Made by a program: the position numbers and the translations under genes. Under the pieces are notes generated by a model. It worked only from the letters and a program-made list of their open reading frames with translations, was not told where the DNA came from and made no database searches. A DNA stretch of 64,000 bases from Planctomycetales bacterium (lineage in GTDB: Bacteria > Planctomycetota > Planctomycetia > Planctomycetales > Planctomycetaceae), in NCBI GenBank assembly GCA_028285345.1, contig JANQPT010000011.1:62001-126000 (forward strand). Reading direction: 5' to 3'. This document shows positions 34,506 through 43,722 of the stretch, piece by piece; position 1 is the first letter of the stretch; each line of letters begins with the position of its first letter.

Positions 34506-34820
34506 CTAGAAGACATCCAGTCTGAAATGGTTGCCACTGTGGTAGGGACGATCGGTGGGATAGAAGTTGTGCCAGGCAGGATTGTACACCGGGATTCGCA
34601 TTTCGGGCGGATACCTGTGATACAAACTGTCAAAGGTCTGCATGTGGGCGCTGAAGTTTCTGGGATAGTACACGTACGGATAGTGATAGAAGCGGCCCCA
34701 GTCGTAGGGTTGCCCAACGCCGGCAGCTTGGACTTGGGCGTTACTATCCAGGGAATCCATTGCGGGGATGCCAATCACGGTCGACAGGAAAATCAGCCCC
34801 GCCAAAAGAATGCGACGCAT
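34506..34820 (-). CDS. Small secreted Tyr/Pro-rich protein
   Basis: A 104-residue protein with a signal peptide MRRILLAGLIFLSTVIGIPA. The mature part is rich in Tyr, His and Pro (YDWGRFYHYPYVYYPRNFSA, HMQTFDSLYHRYPPEMRIPV, HNFYPTDRPYHSGNHFRLDV). The ATG at 34820 is preceded by GGAGAG; the frame opens at 34994, but the extra part lacks coding character. Small exported proteins of this composition are common in planctomycetes; the function is unknown. Confidence 0.75.
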   Translation of the reverse strand: MRRILLAGLIFLSTVIGIPAMDSLDSNAQVQAAGVGQPYDWGRFYHYPYVYYPRNFSAHMQTFDSLYHRYPPEMRIPVYNPAWHNFYPTDRPYHSGNHFRLDVF

Positions 34821-35267
34821 GGGAATCTCTCCTTGGGTACCCAAAACGGCAAGTTGTGTTGGTCGTGCGACCGCACTCATCTTGAGCCGAAACAGCTCTG
34901 CAGGCGATCGCGCCGAATCGAAATTCCTTCCCGATCCGGTGGGTCTTTCAATTGCTGAGACGAAGTCTGGCTGGGCCCGGTTCCGTCTCCGCATGTATTC
35001 AGTGGCTTGGCCGGCGGTACTCGATTGGGGACCGTTCGCACGTCCTCCGCGCGACCATATTATTCATCGGCGGCGTGGTGTCCGCTCCAATAGGAATAAA
35101 CGGGAAGTTCGTCACGATCGTCCCCCAGTCATCGCACGCCGGCAATGTCGGAGCCGGCGGCAGACCGATTGCTCGCCGCGATCGGTATTGCCCAAATCTC
35201 GTTATCACATTAACTTAGCGTCAGTGATCAGTGCGCCGTTTCTGTGTAAGTTCCAAGGTTTGTTTTG
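34821..35267. other. Gene-free stretch between divergent genes
   Basis: About 450 nt. Short frames on both strands do not resemble known proteins. A small AT-richer patch (TTATCACATTAACTTAGC near 35200-35218) upstream of the peptidase gene could be its promoter. Nothing else was seen. Confidence 0.35.
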
Positions 35268-36482
35268 ATGAAGACGCTACGCATGCTGTCCGGATTGCTG
35301 CTCAGTTTGGGGCTGTTTAGCACCAGTCTGCCAAGCCTGGTTGCGGCGGAAAAATCGGTAAACTCGACGCAGTCTGTGAGGTTTGTTGGACCGATCGCAG
35401 CGGGTGAGGTTCGTCCGCACGTCTACAAACTCGCCGGAGCCGAGATGGAGGGCCGTGGAACAGCGCGCGGAAAACGTCTGGCGCGCGAGTATCTCATAAG
35501 GCAATACCAGGAATTGGGGCTTAAGCCGCTTTTCCCCGACGGAGGGTTCCTCCAACAGATTCCCGGTAAGACGGCCGACGATGGTCGTCCCACCGTCCGC
35601 GGCATCAATGTCGGAGCATGGCTCCCCGGCAGCGATGCCGAATTGCGTGATGAGTTTATCATCGTGAGCGCCCACTACGACCATCTGGGTATCTTAGGGG
35701 GCCGAATCTATCCGGGAGCGGACGACAATGCCTCCAGCATGGCGATGGTACTGGAAGTGGCCCGGCAACTGAAAAAACAACCCAATCCGCCGCGGCGGAG
35801 CATCGTCTTCCTGAACTTCGACTTGGAAGAGAATCTATTGTGGGGCTCGCGGTGGTTCGCGGCTCACCCCCCATGGCCGATTGAACAGGTAAAGCTTTTC
35901 ATCACCGCGGACTTGCTGGGACGTTCGTTAGGAAATCTGCCGATGCAGTCGGTGTTTGTCCTGGGAAGCGAGCGAGCCCCAGAACTTCGAACGGTCTTGC
36001 AGCGCGTCGGGTCGCCCCGCGGTCTACAAGTCGAGCGCCTCTGTACCGACTTGGTGGGAACTCGCAGCGACTACGGCCCGTTTCGCGACCGCCGAATTCC
36101 CTTTCTGTTCTTCTCCACCGGGGAGCACCCCGATTACCACACGCCCCAGGACACCGCGGACCGCATTGACTATGAGCAGTTGGCGCGGATCTCGAACCTG
36201 GTGTTGAAGATTGTTGCCGATGTCGCAGATGCGGATTCACCGCCGGAATGGGCGACTCCCCCCAAATCAGACTTTGCGGAAGTTGAAGCTCTACACCGCA
36301 TCACCGCGCAGATCATGGCGGCACATGACGGCGGCGTTCTCAATCTTGGGAAAGTCCAACGATTCTTCGTGTCCAACATTCATACCAAGTTGGGCAGCAT
36401 CATCGAGCGGGGCGATTTGCAGCCGCACGAGCGACCTTGGCTAATTCGGTCGGCACAATTCCTGCTGATCACGGTGTTTTGA
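35268..36482 (+). CDS. Exported M28 family zinc aminopeptidase-like protein
   Basis: A 404-residue protein with a signal peptide (MKTLRMLSGLLLSLGLFSTS, cleavage near LVAAE). The peptidase M28 domain shows the metal ligands in order: IIVSAHYDHLG (His), GADDNASSMAMVLEVAR (bridging Asp), NFDLEENLLWGS (general base and ligand Glu pair), ITADLLGRSLG (Asp) and HPDYHTPQDTADRIDYEQ (last His). This is a di-zinc peptidase that would act outside the cytoplasm on peptides. A 70-residue C-terminal helical tail follows. The codon before, a TTG at 35265, could also start translation. Confidence 0.92.
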   Translation: MKTLRMLSGLLLSLGLFSTSLPSLVAAEKSVNSTQSVRFVGPIAAGEVRPHVYKLAGAEMEGRGTARGKRLAREYLIRQYQELGLKPLFPDGGFLQQIPGKTADDGRPTVRGINVGAWLPGSDAELRDEFIIVSAHYDHLGILGGRIYPGADDNASSMAMVLEVARQLKKQPNPPRRSIVFLNFDLEENLLWGSRWFAAHPPWPIEQVKLFITADLLGRSLGNLPMQSVFVLGSERAPELRTVLQRVGSPRGLQVERLCTDLVGTRSDYGPFRDRRIPFLFFSTGEHPDYHTPQDTADRIDYEQLARISNLVLKIVADVADADSPPEWATPPKSDFAEVEALHRITAQIMAAHDGGVLNLGKVQRFFVSNIHTKLGSIIERGDLQPHERPWLIRSAQFLLITVF

Positions 36483-36840
36483 CAGCTTAATCCGCCGTCA
36501 ATACACCGGTTGCAACTCGACGTGGCCGCGTGAGAATTGCTGATGCGTGGTGAACGAATTCACGCGCGATTCTGAATTCGATCTGAGCGCGGCTCAGCGC
36601 GCCGCACCGCCGCGCTGAGATTGAGTCTCAACTTGCCGTTTCAGCCGAAAAACTGCTGAAAATGCGTAGCCAAGCACTTTTCCGCCGCTAAACTTGCTGC
36701 AACAATGCCGATGCCATACTAGAAAATCAGCTGTGGATGAGGGGCGTATAAGTCCGGAATCTGCGACCTTCGCCGGCTGACAATCGTCATTGTGAACGCG
36801 ATTTTCCAGATGTTCATCGTTTGAGGAGAAAGGGAGTCAA
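36483..36840. other. Gene-free stretch with a hairpin
   Basis: About 360 nt between two plus-strand genes. CTCAGCGCG at about 36591-36599 pairs with CGCGCTGAG at about 36611-36619, without a T-run. It may serve as the end of the peptidase transcript. The last 30 nt hold TTGAGGAGAAAGGGAGTCAA, the strong ribosome binding site of the ferredoxin gene. Confidence 0.45.
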
Positions 36841-37125
36841 ATGACCCACGTTGTCGCCGAACCTTGCTTTGGCTGCAAGTACACGGACTGTGTGGTAGTT
36901 TGTCCAGTCGAGTGCTTCTATGAGGGCGAGTCGATGCTCTACATTCATCCCGATGAATGCATCGACTGCGAAGCCTGTGTTCCCGAATGTCCGGTCGAAG
37001 CGATTTTCCACGAAGATAACTTGCCGGAAGAGTGGTCGGAATACACCGAACTCAACGCCGAACTGGCTCCGCAATGTCCGGTGCTCACTGAGAAGAAAGA
37101 ACCGATGGCTGGAGCCGACGGCTAA
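36841..37125 (+). CDS. fdxA: 7Fe-type ferredoxin (FdxA-like)
   Basis: A 94-residue soluble electron carrier. The first cluster region is [20 protein letters not shown] and the second is [15 protein letters not shown], the arrangement of [3Fe-4S][4Fe-4S] ferredoxins of the FdxA group. A long acidic C-terminal segment ([20 protein letters not shown]) is also as in that group. An excellent ribosome binding site (GAGGAGAAAGGGAG) precedes the ATG. It stands alone with its own terminator, so the redox partner cannot be read from context. Confidence 0.93.
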   Translation: MTHVVAEPCFGCKYTDCVVVCPVECFYEGESMLYIHPDECIDCEACVPECPVEAIFHEDNLPEEWSEYTELNAELAPQCPVLTEKKEPMAGADG

Positions 37126-37169
37126 GGTTTGTGCTGCACAAACGACCTTGCCGTTCGACAATCCAATTC

Positions 37170-37217
37170 ACGCCCCTGTCCAATCCAGGTTCACTGCGAT
37201 GGGCCGGGGCGTTTTTT
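37170..37217 (+). terminator. Rho-independent terminator of the ferredoxin gene
   Basis: ACGCCCC at 37170-37176 pairs with GGGGCGT at 37206-37212, followed by six T. The loop is long (about 29 nt) and may fold further. Confidence 0.7.
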
Positions 37218-37268
37218 GATTTGGCTCCGATCGCATTCGACATTGCGGCACGAATTCGCGGGCTTCAA

Positions 37269-38519
37269 TCAAATCGCGTATTGGCGAACGATATCCTCGT
37301 TCACGTCAATGCCCAATCCAGGTTTGCTGGGAACTGCAATCGTTCCGTTTTGCACTTGCCACCGCTGTCCGGACAAACCTTCCCGCCACGGGTTCTCTGA
37401 CTGGTCGAGTTCGAGCATTGGTGTATCCGTCGGCAGACCCCAATGGGGATCGGGCAGCAACGACAGCAGGTGGATCGTCGCCGCGATCAATATGTCGCCG
37501 CCCCAACAGTGGGGAATGCAGCGAACGCCCGACAGCGCCGCCAATTCAGCGATAAACAACGCTTCGCAAAGCCCGCCGCACAAACTCAAATCGGGTTGGA
37601 TAATGTCCATGGCCCGCCGGTCGATGAGTTGTTTGGCAGTCGCACGTGAGTCGAGCACTTCCCCGGCAGCCAACGCCAGCGGCATCTTGCTGCGGAGATC
37701 GGCGTAACCGGCGTACTTGGGGGACTGCGGGAGCGGCTCTTCCAAGAAGGCAAAATCGAGTTCGTTAAGCCGATGCGCCATCTTGAGAGCGTTCTCTGCG
37801 GTATAGGCGCCGTTTCCATCGGCCATCAATTTGATATCGGGACCGACTGTTTCGCGAACCGTAGCGGCGACTTTGGCCTCGCGGGCAACGGGATATCGCC
37901 CCAGCCGCATTTTCACCGCACGAAAACCTTGTTTGACCATCTCCTCTGCGACGCGGGGATAGGCCTCCTCAATTTGTTCACCCTCGACGTAGTCGAGCGC
38001 GGAGACATAGACCGGCACACGGTCCCGCAGCCGTCCGCCGAATAGCTCCGCAACCGGCAGGTTGAGCGCCTTGCCGCGCAGATCGTTGAGTGCCGTTTCC
38101 ACCGCCCCCACCGCCAGCGCGTTGCCGAAGTTCGCTCCCCAGAGTTCCCGCCACAACTTGCGCGCGTTGAGCGGATTCTGACCAAGCAATTTCGGAGCAA
38201 GTTGCCCGTCAATCGTCCCCCGCGCGCCGGCGATCGGAGCGGTTTCACCCCAGCCGGTCAATCCGGAGTCGGTCTCGAGCTTCACCAGCAGTGTTTCGCG
38301 TGTCCGGCTCAGTGGAACGGAGACCGAAGCACCAAAGGGCCGCTTGAGCCGATGCCGCAAATGAAACGACTTGACGGACGAAATCTTCAGTTCTTGAGTT
38401 CTGGTTTGTACGGACTCCGCGGCAAACCCGGCTTCGGCGGCACGGGTCGACCAACCGCTCCCGGCAATTGCTCCGGCTCCGGCCAATAACAGATCTCGGC
38501 GAGTGTGCTCGTGCGGCAT
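37269..38519 (-). CDS. Mandelate racemase/muconate lactonizing enzyme family protein, Tat-exported
   Basis: A 416-residue enolase-superfamily enzyme. The Tat leader is TRRDLLLAGAGAIAGSG. The capping domain begins SFHLRHRLKRPFGASVS. The barrel shows the acid/base strand FRAVKMRLGR (K-x-R rather than K-x-K), metal ligands in LMADGNGAYT, FLEEPLPQ and AAGEVLDSR, the DIIQPDLSLCGG strand and the histidine in CIPHCWGGD, which points to the mandelate racemase subgroup with a His-Asp dyad. Racemases, dehydratases and epimerases are all possible. An exported position is unusual for the superfamily at large but frequent in planctomycetes. The gene follows hspQ with a 21-nt gap. Confidence 0.9.
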   Translation of the reverse strand: MPHEHTRRDLLLAGAGAIAGSGWSTRAAEAGFAAESVQTRTQELKISSVKSFHLRHRLKRPFGASVSVPLSRTRETLLVKLETDSGLTGWGETAPIAGARGTIDGQLAPKLLGQNPLNARKLWRELWGANFGNALAVGAVETALNDLRGKALNLPVAELFGGRLRDRVPVYVSALDYVEGEQIEEAYPRVAEEMVKQGFRAVKMRLGRYPVAREAKVAATVRETVGPDIKLMADGNGAYTAENALKMAHRLNELDFAFLEEPLPQSPKYAGYADLRSKMPLALAAGEVLDSRATAKQLIDRRAMDIIQPDLSLCGGLCEALFIAELAALSGVRCIPHCWGGDILIAATIHLLSLLPDPHWGLPTDTPMLELDQSENPWREGLSGQRWQVQNGTIAVPSKPGLGIDVNEDIVRQYAI

Positions 38520-38540
38520 TTCGATTTCCTCTTGCTCAAT

Positions 38541-38882
38541 TCACTCGGGCCAGGGCCGGTCGTTGCGAACGTACCGCCCGTCGACAAAACCTAAAAAGAA
38601 GTGCGCCACGAGCGGATGGTCGATCGGCAGCGTACTCTGATCGGTGATGAGGTTCTCCGCCGCCGCATAGGTGCAAACGGTCGATCCATCCACCAACACA
38701 TGGTGCCACGGCTGGTCGCGGTCCGGCTGCGTCTGGTTCTTTTGATACCACGCGTCGTCCGCCTGGCACGATTCGTCGCGGTGCACTACGACGCCGCGAT
38801 ATCCGTAACGCCGATGTCGGACCAGCGCGCCCGGCTCGAAGGCCGGTCTGTCGCCGCCTGTATTCTCGGGTAGGGCGATCAT
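38541..38882 (-). CDS. hspQ: HspQ / YccV-like hemimethylated-DNA-binding family protein
   Basis: A 113-residue protein with the YccV-like SH3-type barrel: FEPGALVRHRRYGYRGVVVH near the start, then DAWYQKNQTQPDRDQPWHHV and LVDGSTVCTYAAAENLI. In Escherichia coli HspQ is a heat-induced factor that specifies Lon substrates and was first noted to bind hemimethylated oriC. In this lineage the role is not shown. It lies directly upstream of the enolase-superfamily gene on the same strand, and the two may be one transcript. Confidence 0.88.
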   Translation of the reverse strand: MIALPENTGGDRPAFEPGALVRHRRYGYRGVVVHRDESCQADDAWYQKNQTQPDRDQPWHHVLVDGSTVCTYAAAENLITDQSTLPIDHPLVAHFFLGFVDGRYVRNDRPWPE

Positions 38883-39109
38883 AACTCACAAAACAGGTAG
38901 TTTGAGGTTTATCAAATCGAGAAACGGGTTGCGGTAACGTCTCACGCCGCAGCTTCACGCACATTGCCGCTCAAGGGGACGTCACAAATCTTGCGGCCCA
39001 GTTGAATTTTAAGCGTCTTTTCCGCCTAATGAAATTCTACCCGGCCCATTCTCTCCGAAGACGCCGGCTTGTGGCACAGCGTCAGTCGCGATCCCGAAGA
39101 GCACGGGGC

Positions 39110-39850
39110 ATGAAAGAGTCAACTTCACAGCGATTACTTCACAACGCACAGCGCGGACGATTTCAGACACTCTTTTTTTGCCTGATCCTGCTGTCGTTGT
39201 TGACTCCCGTCGTGGAATCGACGCACATCGGGCGTATCTTGCTCTATCTGCTGCTTAGCATCAACTTGCTCGCCGCGATTCTGGCGATCAGTCATCAGCG
39301 GGGTGAGGTTTATTTTGCAGGCACCATGCTCTTGCTGGCCTTGATTGCCTCGACGTGGTCGACATTCTTTCGGGATAGCGTCACTTCAGGAATCGTCTCC
39401 CAAACGATGGCCGACGGGCTGACGTTCATCGCGTTTGCTTACACGGCCGGATTGATCTTGAAGGATGTGGTCTCAGCGGGCCCGGTCACGACCGACAGAA
39501 TCTTCGCCGCAATCTGTGTCTACCTGCTCGCCGGATTCGCATGGGGGTTGTTGTACATCATGGTGTTTATCAACGACCCCGGTTCATTCGAATTCAATCG
39601 GGAACTCATCAAAGCCGGAGGTGATCGGGACACGACCACTCTGTTTTCGCATTTCTGTTACTACAGTTTCGTGACGATGACGACGTTGGGCTACGGCGAT
39701 ATCGTTCCCACCTCATCGATGACGCGGATGATGTCCTGGCTGCAAGCGGTTTTGGGACAGCTCTACGTTGCCGTCCTCATCGCTCGGTTGGTCGGCCTGC
39801 ACACTCAGGCGAGTCAGAGCGACGCCTCGGATAACGATTCAGATTCGTGA
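39110..39850 (+). CDS. K+ channel protein with a C-terminal two-helix pore (TLGYGD filter)
   Basis: A 246-residue membrane protein from the ATG at 39110; the frame opens at a TTG at 39002 but the added part is Arg-rich and not coding-like. The front half has four hydrophobic segments (FFCLILLSLLTPVVES, ILLYLLLSINLLAAILAI, FAGTMLLLALIASTWSTFF, ADGLTFIAFAYTAGLIL). The end is the Ion_trans_2 pore unit: FAAICVYLLAGFAWGLLYIM, filter FVTMTTLGYGDIVP and inner helix MSWLQAVLGQLYVAVLIARL. There is no charged S4, unlike the channel at 16133-16834. An acidic tail closes it. Probably a passive K+ channel of unknown gating. Confidence 0.88.
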   Translation: MKESTSQRLLHNAQRGRFQTLFFCLILLSLLTPVVESTHIGRILLYLLLSINLLAAILAISHQRGEVYFAGTMLLLALIASTWSTFFRDSVTSGIVSQTMADGLTFIAFAYTAGLILKDVVSAGPVTTDRIFAAICVYLLAGFAWGLLYIMVFINDPGSFEFNRELIKAGGDRDTTTLFSHFCYYSFVTMTTLGYGDIVPTSSMTRMMSWLQAVLGQLYVAVLIARLVGLHTQASQSDASDNDSDS

Positions 39851-39940
39851 GACGGGCTGTTGTGGGCGGCACTGGCGCCGGCATCGAGTAATACGAGACT
39901 GCAGACGAACACTATCGCTTTGTCAAACCGCAATCGAATA

Positions 39941-40018
39941 CGTAGCCGAACTCGTGAGAGTTCGGAAAATTGCCCATACAAGCTGGGGCTTCAGATGTCT
40001 CACGACTTCCGCTACCCA
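39941..40018. repeat. Dispersed structured repeat, copy 2
   Basis: Carries the hairpin CCGAACTC-gtga-GAGTTCGG at 39946-39965 and, downstream, TCTCACGACTTCCGCTACCC, matching TCTCACAACTTCTGCGACCC of the copy at 716-794. It lies between the ends of the convergent K+ channel and nadE genes. Confidence 0.7.
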
Positions 40019-40037
40019 ATTCGTTCGGTATGACTCA

Positions 40038-41705
40038 TCACGAATTATCCCAGTTGAAGCGGGCCGCCATCGGCATTCTGCGGCCGCTCCCGAATGCGCG
40101 GCTGGAAAGTTTGATCCCCGGCGGCATTTGCCGGCGTTTGAATTCATTGCGATCTAAACGATTCGCCACCCAGCGGACTGTCTTGGCGGGATACTCAGCA
40201 GACAGGCTGAGTACGGATTGTTCGCGTTCGATCAGGCCTTCGAGAATCGCGTCGAGCAGCGGGTATTCCGGCAAGACGTCCTGGTCAAACTGATCGGGCG
40301 CCAATTCGGCGCTGGGGGCCTTGCAAATGATGTTTTCGGGGATGATCTCGCGGCCTTCCAGATGCTCGTTGATATAGCGTGAAAGGTTGTAGACGTCGCG
40401 TTTAAAGACGTCGCAAAGCACCGCAAACCCACCCGCCATGTCGCCGTACAGCGTGCAGTATCCGACGGCCAATTCGCTCTTGTTGCCCGTTGCCAGCGGT
40501 AGCCAGCCGTAGCGGTTGCTGCGAATCATCACCATCGCGCCGCGAATGCGTGCCTGCAGATTCTGGTCCGCGAGCCCGCCCGGTTGGGAGGAGACATCCT
40601 CGCCGATGACCGCACTCTGCTCGTAGGCACGGTGCACATCGTCGATGGAAATGATTTCGTAGTCCACTCCCAGCAGTTCGGCCATCTGCCGGGCGTCGTT
40701 GACGCTGTGGTCGCTGCTGTAGCGGCTGGGCATCAGCAGCGCATGTACATGCTCCGCTCCCAATGCGGCCGCGGCCACATAACAGGCCAGGGCGCTGTCA
40801 ATTCCGCCGGATAGTCCCAAGACGGCGTCTTGGAAGCCGCACTTGCCCGCATAATCTCGCAGCCCGAGGACCAACGCGTCAAACAGTCGCCGCGCCCGCG
40901 GGATGTCTTCAATGGGAATTTTGCTGGGGAGTCGATCCATATCAATGATCGCAAAGTCGGTTTCAAACCGCGCCAAGTGTGTCACGAGTTCACCGTCCGC
41001 ATTCATCACAAAGCTGTTGCCGTCGAAGACCAAATCGTCGTTACCGCCGACCTGGTTGACGAACACGAACGGACGTCCGTGCGCGCGGATGTGCCGCTGA
41101 ATGAGACTGCGGCGGCGGTCCGGCTTGTCGAGTTCAAACGGACTGGCTGAGACGTTGATAAACAGCTCCGCCCCCGCGTCGGCCAGTTCCGCGATTGGAT
41201 CGCGTTGATAGGCTCGTTCGTGCCGGTAGGCGGGCTCGACTTCGTGCCACCAGGCGTCCTCGCAGATATGAACTCCCAACAGCCGGCCGCGAAACTCCAG
41301 CGGACGGGCGGACGCTGCGGGGAAGAAATAGCGCCGCTCGTCAAACACGTCGTAGTTGGGCAGCAACGTCTTTTGGACCGTCTCGATAATCTTTCCGCCG
41401 GAGAGCAGGCTGACGCTATTGGCGATTCGGCCTTCGGGGACGCCGCCGCTGTCGGGGTATCCCACAAGCAGCCCCAATTCCGGCGGCAGCCGCTGCGCCA
41501 GTGATTCTACGGTGCGGCGGCAGGCGGCGACGAAGCCCTCGCGGAGCAGCAGGTCCTTGGGCGGATAGCCGGAAATAACCAACTCCGGCGCCACCAACAA
41601 CTCGGCGCCGTCATCGGCGGCGCGCGCAGCAGCGGCTTCGACGAGAGCAGCGTTTCCCGCCAAGTCGCCGACAGTTGGATTGAGCTGGGCAATTGCAATC
41701 TTCAT
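40038..41705 (-). CDS. nadE: Glutamine-dependent NAD+ synthetase
   Basis: A 555-residue enzyme for the last step of NAD biosynthesis, amidating nicotinate adenine dinucleotide with glutamine nitrogen. The N-terminal glutaminase (nitrilase-fold) domain has the Glu in [13 protein letters not shown], Lys in [12 protein letters not shown] and Cys in [11 protein letters not shown]. The synthetase domain has the PP-loop [16 protein letters not shown] and [40 protein letters not shown] and [17 protein letters not shown] chose the ATG at 41705 ([20 protein letters not shown]) over the frame opening at 41843, which runs through a repeat element. Confidence 0.96.
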   Translation of the reverse strand: MKIAIAQLNPTVGDLAGNAALVEAAAARAADDGAELLVAPELVISGYPPKDLLLREGFVAACRRTVESLAQRLPPELGLLVGYPDSGGVPEGRIANSVSLLSGGKIIETVQKTLLPNYDVFDERRYFFPAASARPLEFRGRLLGVHICEDAWWHEVEPAYRHERAYQRDPIAELADAGAELFINVSASPFELDKPDRRRSLIQRHIRAHGRPFVFVNQVGGNDDLVFDGNSFVMNADGELVTHLARFETDFAIIDMDRLPSKIPIEDIPRARRLFDALVLGLRDYAGKCGFQDAVLGLSGGIDSALACYVAAAALGAEHVHALLMPSRYSSDHSVNDARQMAELLGVDYEIISIDDVHRAYEQSAVIGEDVSSQPGGLADQNLQARIRGAMVMIRSNRYGWLPLATGNKSELAVGYCTLYGDMAGGFAVLCDVFKRDVYNLSRYINEHLEGREIIPENIICKAPSAELAPDQFDQDVLPEYPLLDAILEGLIEREQSVLSLSAEYPAKTVRWVANRLDRNEFKRRQMPPGIKLSSRAFGSGRRMPMAARFNWDNS

Positions 41706-41800
41706 CGTGGCAAAAATCTGTTCGAAATCAACGCGTTCTTGGAAGCGGCTGTACGAGCGGGTGCATTTCCCAGAATGTACGCAACAATGAAAACTCTCCC

Positions 41801-41960
41801 GGGTGGCCGCGATTGCAACGCAATCGGGGTGCCGCAGGCACACAAGGCGGCAATTTCACCGTTCCCTGTCTGGCGCATCCGCAGAACAGTTTCACGCTGA
41901 AATTGCCGCCTCTTGCAGGCAAAGCCTGCCCGATTGCTGCGCAATCGCGGCCACCCTTGG
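41801..41960. repeat. Large cruciform-like inverted repeat element
   Basis: The outer arms begin GGGTGGCCGCGATTGC at 41801-41816 and end GCAATCGCGGCCACCC at 41940-41956 as reverse complements. The arms hold their own small palindromes (GATTGC-aac-GCAATC; CAGGC-aaa-GCCTG; GATTGC-tgc-GCAATC), and the inner part pairs again (GGCGGCAATTTCA at about 41847 with TGAAATTGCCGCC at about 41898-41910). The whole could fold into a branched cruciform of about 160 nt. It lies upstream of nadE. Confidence 0.8.
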
Positions 41961-42082
41961 ATTGACGATGAACGTTTCATGCCAAGTGCAAACCAGGGAA
42001 TGCACCCTGTACGAGTATAGTCCGCCGCCTCGGGCGACGACAGCGACACCGGACTTCGCGAAACCAGAGGATCGTTGGCCGC

Positions 42083-43576
42083 TTAATCGCCGTCTTTCGC
42101 TTTCAGCATCGGCCCGTCGGCGCGTCCGGCGGACCAGGCGCGGAGGTTTTCCAGCGTCCGCTGTCCGCGCAAATGATAGAGATCGTCCAGCGAGTTGAGG
42201 TGTTTGTCATACGCCTCATCACGCTTTTGCCGCCAGCCGACGGGCCAGGTGAGTTGGCCGGATTCCAGCAAGTAGTCAGCGATCGCGTTGGCGATTTGTT
42301 GGTGGCCGTTGAAGTTCGGATGGATGTGATCGACAAGCTGGGCGCCTCCCAAAATTCCGGTCGAAGTTTGTCCCTCCAGCATCCAGTGCACGTTGATCAA
42401 GGGCGTCCCGGTCTCGGCGGCAATGTCGGCAAGTTCGCGTTCCAGTGCGGAGATCATTCTCAGCGGACAAATGTCCTCATCGCGGGCCCGCACAAAGGCG
42501 GCGCGCGCTTCGGCGTGCAATGCGCGTGCGGCGAAGCACTTGCCAAGCTCGTAATGTGCGGCAGCATAACGGTCATCAAGTGCGATCGCCTGTTTGAGCA
42601 GGGCGATGGCGCCGTCGAGATCCGTACGGTACGCCGCACGAGCTCGCTCCATGAGTTCGTTCCACTGCGCCAACTCGTCATCGGTCAGATCGTCGCGGTG
42701 CTGTGATTTGAACGGCGGGCAATCCGCCAGATTTGACGGCGGCGCGATCAACACGACGGGCACCTGTGCCTCTTTCGCCAGCGCCAGCATTCGCCGCAGA
42801 TTGTGAGCGTAGTGCGCGACAATCCCCTCCGTTCGGTCGTCGTCGCGATGATAGGCTTCGATGCCATTGCGATAGTCCAGCAAGGCGTCCGCCTCGGATT
42901 TGAGTTGGGGTTTGGCGGTGTCACCGTCATCCGCTGACGCCCCGGCATTGAACGTCTCGCGCAGCAGCCGAAATGATCGCAGACGTGACAACGCCTGCAG
43001 CGGATACTTTAGTAGGGCGGGAGTATGTTTGATGTGCGCGTAGGAGCGGTCTTCCAGAAACTCGTTATGGCCGGTGCAAATGACAATGAGATCCGGCTGA
43101 TACGTCAGGCACTCTTCGAGAATCGGCACCAATCGATAGCTGGCGTAGGAGATGCCGCCGCAGTTAACGACCTCCCAGTTGACGGTGGGGTCGGGCGCTG
43201 TGAGGTTCAGTCGCAGCCAGGTGGTAAACGCGGTCGGTGTGGAGTAAGGACGGCCCTGGACCGTCGATCCGCCCAAACAGAAGATGCGAAACGTGTTCGG
43301 CGGTTTTTGAGCGGGAAACGACTCGGCCGCGAAAAACTTCAGCCGCGACGGCGCAATGACCATCCGCTCGTTTGATTCGTCGGGCACGAACAGGGGATGG
43401 ATCGTGGAAAAGCCGACAAACGGATCGACGTCGCGATACGCGCGACCCCAATCGAAGCCGATGCAGAGCAACTCAAACAAGAGGAACGGAGTCAGGCCAA
43501 GCAACACGGCTGCGAGCCGGAATGCCCATCGTTTCCGGCGGCTGGTCGTTCTCGTTTGTGGCTCAGCTTCGGTCAT
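42083..43576 (-). CDS. Membrane-anchored SGNH/GDSL hydrolase with inserted TPR-like segment
   Basis: A 497-residue protein. One membrane span (FRLAAVLLGLTPFLLFELLC, about 19-38) follows a basic N-terminus. SGNH blocks: IFCLGGSTVQGRPYS (nucleophile Ser), NCGGISYAS (Gly block), VICTGHNEFLED (Asn block, GHNE) and, far downstream, DHIHPNFNGH (catalytic Asp-x-x-His). Between the last two lies a helical TPR-like pair, DLDGAIALLKQAIALDDRYA and AHYELGKCFAARALHAEARA, at about residues 305-360. These enzymes are esterases or lipases or act on cell-surface acyl groups; the target is not known. The domain probably faces outward. Confidence 0.88.
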   Translation of the reverse strand: MTEAEPQTRTTSRRKRWAFRLAAVLLGLTPFLLFELLCIGFDWGRAYRDVDPFVGFSTIHPLFVPDESNERMVIAPSRLKFFAAESFPAQKPPNTFRIFCLGGSTVQGRPYSTPTAFTTWLRLNLTAPDPTVNWEVVNCGGISYASYRLVPILEECLTYQPDLIVICTGHNEFLEDRSYAHIKHTPALLKYPLQALSRLRSFRLLRETFNAGASADDGDTAKPQLKSEADALLDYRNGIEAYHRDDDRTEGIVAHYAHNLRRMLALAKEAQVPVVLIAPPSNLADCPPFKSQHRDDLTDDELAQWNELMERARAAYRTDLDGAIALLKQAIALDDRYAAAHYELGKCFAARALHAEARAAFVRARDEDICPLRMISALERELADIAAETGTPLINVHWMLEGQTSTGILGGAQLVDHIHPNFNGHQQIANAIADYLLESGQLTWPVGWRQKRDEAYDKHLNSLDDLYHLRGQRTLENLRAWSAGRADGPMLKAKDGD

Positions 43577-43722
43577 GCATGCCTGATCCGCACTGGTGAA
43601 AGGCTGTTTGAATTATACTACAATGAGCGCCGTCTCGCTGATTTTTGCACAATGACATATAAGAGACCCGCGTTGGCAATCAACGTCCTCCCGCGATCAA
43701 ACAAATGGTTCCAGGTCAATCT

